A stretch of DNA of 64,000 bases, taken from positions 806,001 through 870,000 of the forward strand of contig NZ_JAFMZM010000002.1 of assembly GCF_024436375.1 (NCBI RefSeq), given 5' to 3'. The notes beneath the pieces are model-generated. The model was not told where the DNA came from, did no database searches, and worked only from the letters and a program-made list of their open reading frames with translations. Shown here in pieces: positions 16,250 through 24,709 of this stretch. The first letter of the stretch is position 1. Each line of letters begins with the position of its first letter. The position numbers and the translations under genes were made by a program. The DNA comes from Nocardioides astragali. Its GTDB lineage: Bacteria; Actinomycetota; Actinomycetes; Propionibacteriales; Nocardioidaceae.

Positions 16250-17908
16250 TTGCACCCCATGCGCCGTCGCGGGCGAGTCGTGCTGCCCTGGCTGGGGTGT
16301 CTCCTGGTTGCAGCGCTGCTGTGCCTGCCATGGGCCGCCGAGAGGGCGATCGAGCGTGCACGTTTCGACGATCGGCTCGGAACGCTTCCGATCAGGATCG
16401 GTCTCGCGCACAACGGATACACGACCCTCGACACCGGCCTCTTGGGCAAGGTCTATTGGAAGCGTACGGCGCCGGGTGGGTTCGGTGCTCTCATGCGATC
16501 GACCGGACCGCCTCTGGCCGGCGGCACGCTGGCGTCGTACGTCTCCCCCACCTTTGTGCGAGCGAACACGGAGTTCCTGGACGATCCCGAAGGGGTCGCC
16601 GCTGTGTACGGCGCCGAGCTTCGACGCCAGGTCATCACCAGCACGGTCAAGGTCGCCCTCGTGGGCGGGGTCGTCGGGGGCACCCTCCTGGCCATCGGAT
16701 GGTCCCTGACCGGCCAGTGGCCACGGCGCAGACGGAGGAGCGTGGCGACCCTTGTCGTCGTCGCGGGCGCCACCGTGTCGATCGTCGTGGGAGGCCTGCA
16801 GTTCCGCTCGTGGGACGGCAACGAGCCCATCGGGGACACCTACCCGCTCCCAGGACGGGCGGACCTGTCCTTCAGCAGCCCTCAGACCCGTGAGATCGCC
16901 CAGCAGGTGCAACCCTTCATCGAGAAGAACACGACTCGGATCCTGGACCGCGCCGAGCTGTACGAGGCCGCCGCCTTGAGCTCGTCGCGAGACGCGGTGC
17001 AAGAACGCTCGGACGCACTGGAGCCACGCGACGGGGAGGTGATCGTCCTGGCCGAGGCCGACCCCCAAGGCAGCCTGGTCGGCACCCGCGTCCGTCGCGG
17101 CCTCTACGCCACACTTGCCGAGGTGCTTCCAGACGACGCCATCGCCCTCCGCACGATCGCCGGCGACGTCACCTCCAACGGCACGGTCGCCGAGGCCGCG
17201 TTCGTGGAGGGCGAGGGCGTTGCCACTCCCGCGGTGCCGGTGGTCGCGGTCAAGGGTGACCATGACACCGACGTCACCGTCGACCAGCTCCTCGACGCGG
17301 GTGTCACCGTCGTTGAGAAGGAGGTCATCGAGGATCAGGGCCTGCGAGTCGCCGGCGTAGGGGACCCCACCTTCAAGGCACTGTTCGGCGGCATGGTCAT
17401 CAACAGCTCCGGAGTCACACAGGCGGAGATCGGTGCGGGACTGCGCGAGGAGACGGAGTCCGAGAACGAGGACGATCCATCGGGGATTCAGGTCCTCCTT
17501 CACCAACCACATGCGGTCGAGGGCTACCTCGGAGTGGGTCTCGACGAGATCGCCGGCGCGGGCGGCTCCCTCACGACGCCGGTCGACGACGGCATCCCCG
17601 ACCTGCCCCCCGGCACCGTGACCTACGGGCACCTGCACGACGCGGAGGGACCCTGGGTCATCTGGAACACCGACACCGACGAGCTGACCTGGACAGTGGT
17701 CACCCAGCTCGGCACTGCCGGCGGCGTGGAGGAGAACCCCACGATCAACCGGTTCTCCACGCCCTTCTCTGCCCCGCTGAAGACGCTGAGCACTCAACTC
17801 CACTACGTGGACGCCGAGAGCGGTCTTCAGACCGGCGTGGTCCCGATCACCTTTGCCACCGACGGCACCGCCACGATCGGCGACCGCATCGACCTCGGCC
17901 TCCAGTAA
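16250..17908 (+). CDS. membrane-anchored metallophosphoesterase
   Basis: A 552-residue protein with an N-terminal helix (about residues 10-30), a long extracytoplasmic segment, a second helix pair (about 140-185), and a C-terminal calcineurin-like phosphoesterase domain. Metal-binding signatures are degenerate but ordered: 'RTIAGDVTSNGTVAE', 'VVAVKGDHDTDVTVDQLLD' and 'VTYGHLHDAEGPWVIWNTD' (the GHxH-type final motif). Some actinobacterial relatives are annotated simply as membrane metallophosphoesterases; the substrate is unknown. TTG 16250 is proposed because GAGGAGG lies 8 nt upstream. ATG 16259 and ATG 16160 are alternatives, the latter adding 30 residues without conservation. Confidence 0.75.
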   Translation: MHPMRRRGRVVLPWLGCLLVAALLCLPWAAERAIERARFDDRLGTLPIRIGLAHNGYTTLDTGLLGKVYWKRTAPGGFGALMRSTGPPLAGGTLASYVSPTFVRANTEFLDDPEGVAAVYGAELRRQVITSTVKVALVGGVVGGTLLAIGWSLTGQWPRRRRRSVATLVVVAGATVSIVVGGLQFRSWDGNEPIGDTYPLPGRADLSFSSPQTREIAQQVQPFIEKNTTRILDRAELYEAAALSSSRDAVQERSDALEPRDGEVIVLAEADPQGSLVGTRVRRGLYATLAEVLPDDAIALRTIAGDVTSNGTVAEAAFVEGEGVATPAVPVVAVKGDHDTDVTVDQLLDAGVTVVEKEVIEDQGLRVAGVGDPTFKALFGGMVINSSGVTQAEIGAGLREETESENEDDPSGIQVLLHQPHAVEGYLGVGLDEIAGAGGSLTTPVDDGIPDLPPGTVTYGHLHDAEGPWVIWNTDTDELTWTVVTQLGTAGGVEENPTINRFSTPFSAPLKTLSTQLHYVDAESGLQTGVVPITFATDGTATIGDRIDLGLQ

Positions 17909-18167
17909 CGGGTGTGCGTCCCGCGCGAACCCATACGGCCTGATCGCACGGGCCGGAAGGCGTCAATCCTGGCATGTCAATCTGGCATGGAACCCGCCGA
18001 CACGGCACGTCGCAGGCGTGGCACCCGGCCCGTCACACGGCGCAGACGCCTACCAGCAGGATCCTCTGCGCGTCGCTCCAGGAGTCGAACCACATGCTCT
18101 CAGCCGTCGTCGTCTCGCGAGCGGGTCCGGAACTGCATGCGGGCGTCGCACGCCCAAACCTTCGGAT

Positions 18168-18578
18168 TCACCAGCGCCGGTCGTGGAAGTAGGGGGTCGC
18201 GTGCTTTCCCTCCCAGAACGGCGAGTAGCCGAAGTAGGCGTACACCGCGCGGTAGTCCACCGGGCGCGCCAGGTCGGGGTCGTAGTCGAAGCCGGTCTCC
18301 ACGTGCAGGTCGCTGCGTTCCAGCCGCACGGTGGCACCCACCTGGTCGACGGCTTCCACCGGCACCAGTCGTCGGTGCGCGCAGAGATCCAGGATCCCGC
18401 CGGACGCCACCACGAGCAGTCGCGCGCGCCGTTCTCGCTCGTCCATCAGGATCTCGTCCACCTCGCCGATGCGATGTCCCCTGGGGTCCAGGACGGTCAT
18501 CCCTCTCACGTCGTCCCGCTCATCTGCGAGGTCGAGCTCGGTGTCACCCAGTGCAACGAGCTCAAGCGTCTTCGTCAT
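18168..18578 (-). CDS. PRC-barrel domain protein
   Basis: A 136-residue soluble protein with a PRC-barrel-like fold in residues about 18-85. The core reads 'RGMTVLDPRGHRIGEVDEI' and 'RRARLLVVASGGILDL', and is followed by 'RLVPVEAVDQVGATVRL'. The C-terminal 45 residues are rich in Tyr and Pro and end in 'YFGYSPFWEGK', a tail shared with a broken copy at 15.6-15.8 kb. PRC barrels bind other proteins or RNA. The start is secure: GGAGGAG lies 5-6 nt before the ATG. It is divergent from the response regulator gene. The 17909-18167 stretch behind it holds no recognisable gene. Confidence 0.8.
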   Translation of the reverse strand: MTKTLELVALGDTELDLADERDDVRGMTVLDPRGHRIGEVDEILMDERERRARLLVVASGGILDLCAHRRLVPVEAVDQVGATVRLERSDLHVETGFDYDPDLARPVDYRAVYAYFGYSPFWEGKHATPYFHDRRW

Positions 18579-18719
18579 CTCGTCTCCTCCAGTGCCGGTC
18601 ATTGCCTTCGAGCATGGGGACCGGCTGTGACGAGCGAGCAGCGAAGAGCGTTGCAGTTTCGTGACAAACCGGCACCCGATCGCGTAGCACGTCCACCAGA
18701 CCCGTTCGAGGATGTGACC

Positions 18720-19467
18720 ATGGTGGGCATGGCCACTCGTGTGCTGGTGCTCGAGGACGACGACGGTCTTCGTACGTCGCTGCGTCTGGTGCTCGAGGAC
18801 GACGGCTACGAGGTCGTCGAGGCGGCAGACGCGGAGACCGGACTCGAGGCGGTGTCGGACCCCGGCGTGGACATCATGCTCGTCGACCTGATGCTGGGAG
18901 GGGTGGACGGGTTCACGTTCATCCGCCGTGCCCGCCCACGGACCGAGGCACCCCATCGTGGTGATCAGCGCGCGTGACGGCGTCGACGACATCGTCTCGG
19001 CGCTGGAGGCCGGCGCTGACGACTACGTGACCAAGCCTTTCGACGTCGTCGAGGTGCAGGCCCGCCTCCGCGCGCTGCTGCGGCGTCCAGCGATGGCGAC
19101 CACCGACTCGGACGACGCGAACGTGTCCCGAGCGGGCGATGGCGTCCAGCATGAAGTGTTCGTCCTCGACGCGACGTCAGGACCCCTCGTCTTCCACCGC
19201 GCTGCCGCTCAGCTCACCCGCGGCGACCGAGAGATCCACCTGACCATCACCGAGTACCGGTTGTTGTCCGCGCTGGTGGAGAACGCCGGACGCGTGCTGA
19301 GTCGCACGGCGTTGCTGGAGCACGTGTGGGAGCGCGGGTTCTTCGGCGACGAGCGCATCGTCGACGTGCACATCAGACGACTTCGCAAGAAGCTGGAGCT
19401 CGACCCCAGCGAGCCCCGGACGCTCGTGACCGTCCGCGGACTGGGCTACCGACTCGACGTGCGATGA
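18720..19467 (+). pseudogene. OmpR-family response regulator, interrupted by a one-base frameshift
   Basis: A two-component response regulator read in two frames. The first (18720 to about 18930) has the receiver start 'TRVLVLEDDDGLRTSL' and the phospho-acceptor Asp in 'DIMLVDLMLGGVDGFTFI'. The second (to 19467) resumes with 'PIVVISARDGVDDIVSALEA', the conserved Lys in 'DDYVTKPFDVVEVQARLRAL', and a winged-helix domain ('LTITEYRLLSALVENAGRVL', 'DVHIRRLRKKLELDP'). The length is 3n+1. Removing one C from the CCC at 18935-18937 restores 'RRARHGPRHPIVV', so a single inserted base explains the break. It may be a true mutation or a sequencing error. The stop overlaps the kinase ATG (ATGA). Confidence 0.85.
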
Positions 19468-20843
19468 CCCCTCGCCCGACGCGTCCCGGCCTGCGCTCCT
19501 CGGTGACCGCGGCCTTCGCCGTCGGCGCGATGCTGTTGTCGGTCGCGCTGTCCCTGGGCACGTACCTCTCGGCCCGCCACGTCCTGGTCGAGCAGCGCGA
19601 ACGAACAGCGCTGCGCCAGGCGTTCGCAGACGCGGCGCTTGTGCGCGACAGTCTCCGCACCCCTGGCACCGGGGTCAGCGAGGCCCTCAACTCCGTCGCC
19701 CCGCCGGCGGGGGCGTCCATGTACGTGCGCCGCGACGGCGAGTGGTACTCGTCGTCCCTCGACCAGTCTGGCGAGGAGCTCGCCGCCGAGGTGCGACCCA
19801 TAGTGGGCAGCGGATCCGTGGGGGTGGCTTGGACCGCACTGACGGAGCCGAACGCACTCGTGGTGGGCATCCCGCTCCCGGCCGTGGACGCGGAGTACTA
19901 CGAGGTCGCTGTCGCGGATGAGCTCGACGCCACGTTGCGTACCTTGTCCATCGCGTTGATGGTGGGTGCGGCTCTGACGACGCTCGCCGGAGCAGGGCTG
20001 GGGCGTGCGGCCAGCGCACGAGTACTGGCGCCGCTCGGCGACGTTGCCAGCGCCGCCCTCAGCGTCTCCGAGGGGAACCTCCGCACGCGCTTGCGAGACA
20101 CCAGGGATCCCGATCTGTCTGTCCTGGTGGGCGCCTTCAACCACATGGTCGATGCACTGCACGATCGGATCGAACGAGACGCACGGTTCGCAGCAGACGT
20201 CAGTCACGAGCTCAGGACGCCTGTAACGACACTGAGGACCAGCCTGACGCTCTTGCAACGTGCCGACGGCCTCAGTGCTCAGGCAAGACACGCGGTCCAG
20301 CTCATGTCCGAGGAGCTGGCCCGTTTTCATCGGGCGCTCGAAGACCTGCTGGCGCTCGGCCGGTTGGACGCCGGCATCAACGAGGCGGAGCTCCGGCCAA
20401 CTGGCGCTAGGGAGCTCGCCCGGCAGGCGCTCGTGACAAGCGGTCGTCCGAGGACGCTGCTCCAGGCGCAAGATTCCACCCCCGATCCCGCTGTCCTGGT
20501 GGATCGGCCACAGATGGTGCGTGCGCTGATCAACGTGTATGACAACGCTGACCTGCACGGACGAGGGTTCGCGCGTGTGGTGGTCAGCGAACATCCCCAG
20601 CATGTGGAGGTGCACGTCCGCGACCGCGGTCCCGGTGTGCCACCCGGTGACCGTCAGCGCATCTTCGAGCGCTTCGCTCGCGCGGGCGGAGCAAAGGCCG
20701 GGACCGGGAGCGGGCTCGGTCTGAGCATCGTGGCGCAGACGGTCAACCAGCACGGAGGAACGGTGTGGTGCACCCACGCCGAGGACGGAGCGTCTGAGTT
20801 CGTCATCCGACTGCCCCGTCACGCTGCACGAGAAGAGGCGTGA
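19464..20843 (+). CDS. sensor histidine kinase
   Basis: A 459-residue membrane histidine kinase. Helix 1 is at about residues 15-35, an extracytoplasmic sensor region runs to about 155, and helix 2 is at about 158-180. A HAMP linker and then the catalytic core follow. The H-box is 'FAADVSHELRTPVTTLR'. The N-box is unusual ('ALINVYDNADLHGRG', where an N-x-x-x-N-A pattern is usual). G1 is 'VRDRGPGVPPGD', the F-box is 'IFERFARAG' and G2 is 'GTGSGLGLSIVAQ'. It overlaps the response regulator by ATGA, so translation is coupled, and the GerMN lipoprotein starts 2 bases after it. The order resembles mtrA-mtrB-lpqB. Confidence 0.9.
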   Translation: MTPRPTRPGLRSSVTAAFAVGAMLLSVALSLGTYLSARHVLVEQRERTALRQAFADAALVRDSLRTPGTGVSEALNSVAPPAGASMYVRRDGEWYSSSLDQSGEELAAEVRPIVGSGSVGVAWTALTEPNALVVGIPLPAVDAEYYEVAVADELDATLRTLSIALMVGAALTTLAGAGLGRAASARVLAPLGDVASAALSVSEGNLRTRLRDTRDPDLSVLVGAFNHMVDALHDRIERDARFAADVSHELRTPVTTLRTSLTLLQRADGLSAQARHAVQLMSEELARFHRALEDLLALGRLDAGINEAELRPTGARELARQALVTSGRPRTLLQAQDSTPDPAVLVDRPQMVRALINVYDNADLHGRGFARVVVSEHPQHVEVHVRDRGPGVPPGDRQRIFERFARAGGAKAGTGSGLGLSIVAQTVNQHGGTVWCTHAEDGASEFVIRLPRHAAREEA

Positions 20844-20844
20844 C

Positions 20845-21552
20845 GTGCTGACCCGAGGGCGGGGCCCCGAGCTCGGCCGACAACGTCCGTGGCGTGTGCT
20901 GCTCCCGTCGCTGATGATTCTCGCCCTCGCGGCGTGCGGGCTCCCCGGAGGGGGAGACCCGCAGGTTGTCCCGAGAAACGATGTGCCCTACGAGCTCCTC
21001 GAGCCGGACGGACATAGGGGTGAGTCCGGGACCGCCCTCGCACCCCCGCTTCCCGAGCGGGTTCCCGTCGTCTTCTGGATCCGCGGCGACGAGCGGCTCG
21101 TCCCATCCGCAGTCGAGACGGTTTCGTGCGTCGACGGCGCAGAGGCCGTCGTGCGGCAAGTGCTGGACGCCCTCACCCTTTCCCCGACCCCGGAGCAGTG
21201 GACTGCCGGCCTGTCCTCTGCGATCCCATCCACCGCCCAGCTCGAGCTGATGAGCACCGACGATGGAGTGGCGGAGATCGAGCTCGACCCTGTCACCCTG
21301 GGGGACCCTGAGCGACTTCCGCTGGCGGTCGGCCAGCTCGTGCTGTCGGTGACCTCAGCGCCCGGAGTGGATGGCGTCAGGCTGCTCACCTCGGGACACA
21401 TCGTGGACGTCCCCCTGCCCGGAGGCGCCCTCGCCGGCCGACCTGTGACCGCTGACGACTACGCCACTCTTCTACCGGACCGCCTCCTGGTCTCGCCACA
21501 TGCTGTTCCCACCATGTCGGCGGACATCGGGTGCACCTCTCCCGCGCCCTGA
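20845..21552 (+). CDS. GerMN-domain lipoprotein
   Basis: A 235-residue predicted lipoprotein. A basic N-terminus and hydrophobic stretch end in the lipobox 'LILALAACGLPGG', so Cys 31 or so would be lipidated. The rest is extracytoplasmic and contains a GerMN (sporulation and germination) domain at about residues 75-170 ('VPVVFWIRGDERLVP', 'AEAVVRQVLDALTLSPTPEQ'). Single-GerMN lipoproteins occur beside two-component systems in actinobacteria and may modulate the kinase, by analogy with LpqB beside MtrAB. The GTG start lies 2 bases after the kinase stop, with GAAGAGG upstream, so it belongs to the same operon. Confidence 0.85.
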   Translation: MLTRGRGPELGRQRPWRVLLPSLMILALAACGLPGGGDPQVVPRNDVPYELLEPDGHRGESGTALAPPLPERVPVVFWIRGDERLVPSAVETVSCVDGAEAVVRQVLDALTLSPTPEQWTAGLSSAIPSTAQLELMSTDDGVAEIELDPVTLGDPERLPLAVGQLVLSVTSAPGVDGVRLLTSGHIVDVPLPGGALAGRPVTADDYATLLPDRLLVSPHAVPTMSADIGCTSPAP

Positions 21553-21597
21553 CTCGCCAAAGGCCAATATGACGGTGAGATGTCGACCGCATGACCC

Positions 21598-21630
21598 GTG
21601 CACGTCCATCCACGTCCACTCACGTCGACT
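21598..21630. repeat. three tandem CACGTCSAYY-type repeats
   Basis: Three imperfect 10-bp units (CACGTCCATC, CACGTCCACT, CACGTCGACT) lie in a row in the 168-bp space before the HesB/IscA-like gene. Tandem units like these can be activator sites; nothing else supports that here. Confidence 0.4.
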
Positions 21631-21721
21631 TCCTTGCCCGAGCCACTGTCCAGATGCCTTGATGGAGGCGGCGGTCCAACGGTAAGGCTTGCACCGCCAC
21701 GAGCGGCAGGAGAGAAGACAC

Positions 21722-22006
21722 ATGTTCCGCATCACTCCCAGAGCCCAGGCCGTTGCCCGCCGGGTGACGGCACATCCGCGTGTCGGCCAGAGCTCAGGTC
21801 TGCGCATCGCTGGCCAAGGGCCCGGCAAGGAGGCTCTCGGCGTCGGCACTGCCCCAGGGCCGGAGCCTGGGGACGAAGTCATCGAGCGAGACGGTGCCCG
21901 CATCTTCCTCGACAGACGTGCCCTTCCGCGCATCCGGGGCCGCGTTCTCGACGCCGTGACCGAACGAACCGGTCGGGTGCACTTCGTCGTGAGGGCTCCG
22001 CGCTGA
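21722..22006 (+). CDS. HesB/IscA-like (Fe-S biogenesis domain) protein lacking cysteines
   Basis: A 94-residue protein with the HesB/YadR/IscA-type fold: 'GLRIAGQGPGKEALGVGTA', 'PEPGDEVIERDGARIFLD' and a C-terminal 'GRVLDAVTERTGRVHFVV'. True A-type iron-sulfur carriers have three conserved cysteines; this protein has none, so it cannot work as a normal cluster carrier. Actinobacterial proteins of this cysteine-free type are widespread and of unknown role. The ATG is set by AGGAGAG about 8 nt upstream. It is on the same strand as the two-component operon but 169 bp away. Confidence 0.75.
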   Translation: MFRITPRAQAVARRVTAHPRVGQSSGLRIAGQGPGKEALGVGTAPGPEPGDEVIERDGARIFLDRRALPRIRGRVLDAVTERTGRVHFVVRAPR

Positions 22007-22158
22007 CGGACCGAGTGACGTCGACAGCAGCCTGACGTCCAGCCCGCAGGGTGTTCGCCGCGGAGTGGCCGCCGAGCGCTTCCCCGAGAGGCCAGCGACC
22101 AGGCTCCGTCCGTTCGCGTTGGTGGGGTCTCATTTCCCCTCGCTGGAGGAGACGAACC

Positions 22159-22869
22159 GTGACAGATCAGACGTTCCGCATCGAGCAGGCGGTGACGGAG
22201 GCGTCGAAGCTGACGAACGTGCCGCACAGCCTCGAGGAAACCTTGCAGGCCATCACGCGCGCTGCACTTCACGTGGTTCCCGGTATCGACCACGTGGGCA
22301 TCTCCATCACTCACCGCGACGGCACCATCGAGACCAAGTCCGCTACCGACGCGCTGGTGTGGGACCTTGACGACCTGCAGTACTCCCTGCGTGAAGGCCC
22401 TTGCTACGACTCGATCCGCGGCAGGGGCGTCACGGTCGTGGAGCACGCCGGGCACGACCAGCGCTGGCCCACCTTCATGCCGCGGGCGGTAGCGCGCGGG
22501 CTGCGCGCCCAGCTCGCCGTCGGTCTGTACTCGGATCGCGAACCCCTCGGTGGCATGAACCTGTACTCCACGAGCAGCAGCACGATCGCCGACGAAACCA
22601 TCTTTCTAGCCGAGCTCTTCGCGGCCCAAGCGGCCATCGCGCTCGGGCGCTCGCGTGAAGCGGTCCAGATGAGCGAAGCACTGGAGACACGCACCATCAT
22701 CGGCCAAGCCATCGGGCTCGTGATGCAGCGGTTCGAGATGAACGAGGAACGAGGCTTCCAGTACCTCATCCGCGCCTCGTCGACGAGCAACATCAAGCTC
22801 CGCGATGTCGCCGCCGAGCTCGTGCAGAACGCCAACCAGCGCTTCACGACATCACCGCCCGCGCGCTGA
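22159..22869 (+). CDS. GAF and ANTAR domain protein (antiterminator-type regulator)
   Basis: A 236-residue regulator with a GAF sensor domain (about residues 15-150, with 'GIDHVGISITHRDGTIETK' and 'LREGPCYDSI') followed by an ANTAR RNA-binding domain (about 165-228, with 'TIIGQAIGLVMQRFEM' and 'IKLRDVAAELVQNAN'). ANTAR proteins bind paired RNA hairpins and prevent early transcription termination. The signal sensed by the GAF domain is unknown. GTG 22159 is chosen because GGAGGAG lies 7-8 nt upstream. It stands alone, left of the tRNA-Pro repeat. Confidence 0.9.
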   Translation: MTDQTFRIEQAVTEASKLTNVPHSLEETLQAITRAALHVVPGIDHVGISITHRDGTIETKSATDALVWDLDDLQYSLREGPCYDSIRGRGVTVVEHAGHDQRWPTFMPRAVARGLRAQLAVGLYSDREPLGGMNLYSTSSSTIADETIFLAELFAAQAAIALGRSREAVQMSEALETRTIIGQAIGLVMQRFEMNEERGFQYLIRASSTSNIKLRDVAAELVQNANQRFTTSPPAR

Positions 22870-22878
22870 CCGCTGCCT

Positions 22879-23000
22879 GGGAAGGATGAGTTCGGCACCA
22901 TCGAGCGGCGGTGGCGCACGATCCGAGCGGAGACCGGTTTCGACGGGGTGACGCCCCACACCTTCCGGCCCGACGACCCGGCCAGCGCCACAGTGGGTCT
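22879..23000 (+). pseudogene. tyrosine integrase remnant
   Basis: About 40 codons match the middle of a phage/ICE tyrosine recombinase: 'GTIERRWRTIRAETGF' followed by 'VTPHTFR', which carries the H-x-x-R pair of catalytic box II. No start is visible, and the nucleophile tyrosine region is missing or scrambled. It reads toward, and stops near, the 76-bp tRNA-Pro repeat that begins at 23065. Integrases of elements that insert in tRNA genes commonly lie in this position. Confidence 0.6.
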
Positions 23001-23064
23001 CCAGCGCGAACGTTCTCTGGGTCACAGAACGCGACACAAGCCGGAGTGGTTCAGGAAACAAGTG

Positions 23065-23140
23065 GCCCCTGACCTGCGTTTCCGCAGGTCAGGGGCTACT
23101 TTTCGGTCGGGCTGACAGGATTTGAACCTGCGACCCCCTG
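23065..23140. repeat. distal attachment-site repeat (3' part of tRNA-Pro plus hairpin)
   Basis: A 76-bp sequence identical to 63228-63303. It contains the last 34 nt of tRNA-Pro(GGG), read on the minus strand, and the GC-rich hairpin downstream of that gene. The tRNA 5' half is missing here, so this copy is a duplicated tRNA 3' end, as left by integration at a tRNA gene. About 60 bp to the left (from about 23005) also resembles 63168-63227, less perfectly. Between 23141 and 23520 no convincing gene is seen. Confidence 0.85.
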
Positions 23141-23520
23141 GCTCACACAGTGCTACGAACGCTCTTGTCGCCGCTTGCTGGTTCTTGACAGGTTGGGCGC
23201 TGACCTGCGCAAACGCTCTAGCAGTGATGCCCAACAGCGCCCGTTCGCCTTGATCCCATTTGACCTGGCGAGACCCTTTGCGCCCACGTCTTCGCGACAT
23301 GAACGCGCCATGGCTCGAATCTCACTCGCAGCCCCCGCAAGTCACAGAACGGACGAACCTCCGATGCAGTCCCCGGTGCTGACGCGGGCAGCTCAGACCC
23401 AGGCGCGCGGTGTGAGCAGCCACCGCACTTTCGGACCTCGTCCCTACCGTCACCACATCACCCGGCCCGGCCTCGAAGCCCAGCAGGCCACGACGCCTCC
23501 GCACACCTCGTCCGGAATAT

Positions 23521-23540
23521 AAACGCAACGCAGTGCGTTT
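23521..23540. promoter_or_regulatory. inverted-repeat operator candidate
   Basis: Perfect 7-bp arms AAACGCA and TGCGTTT are separated by 6 nt, directly after a TATAAA that could be a -10 element, and 40 bp before a small membrane protein gene. The ACGC/GCGT half-sites recall the palindromes at 51705 and 59721. Confidence 0.45.
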
Positions 23541-23580
23541 CGATAGTGACAGACGATCCACACTCAGAAGGAGCACTGCT

Positions 23581-23733
23581 ATGAGCATCATCATCACCAT
23601 TCTTGTCTTCGCCGGATTGCTTGCGTTGGCCCGATTCGCCAGTCGCGACCTCTTCGCCGGTCCCTCGCTCCGCTATCAACCGCACGACGAGTTGGGATAC
23701 CGCAACTCCCCCGTCATCGGACAACCCAGTTGA
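23581..23733 (+). CDS. small single-helix membrane protein
   Basis: A 50-residue protein with one N-terminal membrane helix ('MSIIITILVFAGLLALARF') and a polar tail ending in 'YQPHDELGYRNSPVIGQPS'. AGAAGGAG lies 6 nt before the ATG, and an inverted-repeat operator candidate precedes it. No family is recognised. Its position at the left end of the island, and its likeness in layout to the small protein at 59775, suggest a regulated membrane peptide; the function is unknown. Confidence 0.6.
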   Translation: MSIIITILVFAGLLALARFASRDLFAGPSLRYQPHDELGYRNSPVIGQPS

Positions 23734-24157
23734 CAGCGGGTGGGTTTTAGCGGCGCGGGCACCGGACCGGGGACGACCCCAGAGGAAGCCGCCCGGTACG
23801 GCGTGGGCTCGTCGCAGGCCTAGCCACGAGACCGAGACGGAAGGCGAGGCAGTCTCCGAGCCACTTCGCGGCAGCCGAGGACTCGCCTCGCGCCACCCGG
23901 CCGAGACCGTCGAGCTGGTCCTGAAGTGCCCCCGTCCTTCGCCGGCACCGGCGTGGTATCGATCGACATGCTGAACGTCTCCACCAGCTCGACGCCGGGA
24001 CGACCAGGGACAGTCCGGGAAGTCGCGGAGGAGACCTCACGCAACCAGCTCGAATGACCACTCCCCGCTCAAGACCGCGATCTTCAAGCTCAACAAGGCC
24101 CGGGAGTGCGAGCACCCCCGACCACGACGCCGAACATGATCCACTCGCCCGCCGTGA
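23734..24157. other. gene-free stretch
   Basis: Open frames here have no recognisable domain, start signal or family resemblance. Short stretches such as 'SPLKTAIFKLNKAREC' at about 24063 may be decayed coding sequence, but I cannot name it. Confidence 0.4.
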
Positions 24158-24457
24158 TCATCGGTTCCTCCGTCTCAGATGTCTCATGCCGGGGTGCGGC
24201 CACCAGAGTTGGCACACCAGCGCCCCCAGCACGACGGTCGCGCAGAGGATCGCACCGCTGGTCAGACCGGTGGCGGCCGACATGATGGTGAGCAGTGCGG
24301 CGGTCGCGGCGATGAACCAGATCACGTAGTTGCGGCGGAGGGCCCGCAGCGTCGCGGGTGTCTCACCCACCGCGAGAAACCGAGCGAACTCGGGGTCGCT
24401 CTCCGCGAGTTCGGACTGGATCTGCTCCAAGGTCCGGCGTTCATGGTCACTGAGCAC
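24158..24457 (-). CDS. DUF3040 family membrane protein
   Basis: A 99-residue protein of the actinobacterial DUF3040 family. The N-terminal 40 residues carry the family pattern 'LSDHERRTLEQIQSELAESD' (a helix usually starting L-S-x-x-E). Two membrane helices follow (about residues 45-62 and 66-86), and the tail is basic. The GTG start is fixed by AAGGAGG 6 nt upstream. The biochemical function of the family is unknown. It is a lone gene, downstream on the same strand of aceE by about 250 bp; that space (24458-24709) shows no gene. Confidence 0.85.
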   Translation of the reverse strand: MLSDHERRTLEQIQSELAESDPEFARFLAVGETPATLRALRRNYVIWFIAATAALLTIMSAATGLTSGAILCATVVLGALVCQLWWPHPGMRHLRRRNR

Positions 24458-24709
24458 GTCCCCTCCTTTCCGATGCGTATCTCAGTCTCTCGTCCTTAGG
24501 TCCCTCGGGGTAGGAGGGTGATCGGCGAACTCGGTGCGGCTCGGATTGCTGGGTGTCGGCAAGAGTCCGGGCACTCCCTCTGGTGCTGCGGGTCGACAGC
24601 GACCCGCATAGGAAGGGCGCGCGAGGGCCAATCGGGCGCCCCGCGTGCGCGGGAACCGGGTCTGCTGTCCGGCACGCAGGCCGCGGGCGTGCTGGGGTGC
24701 TGGGCTGTC

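Noticed and set aside
18720..19467. Programmed ribosomal frameshifting in the response regulator
   Set aside because: There is no slippery heptamer or downstream pseudoknot, and regulators of this family are not known to use it; mutation or error is simpler.
23107..23140. A tRNA gene at the left repeat
   Set aside because: Only the 3' 34 nt are present; the acceptor 5' strand, D arm and anticodon are missing, so it cannot fold as a tRNA.
23022..23300. A minus-strand frame running through the left repeat
   Set aside because: It contains translated tRNA sequence and has no ribosome binding site; it is an artefact of the repeat.
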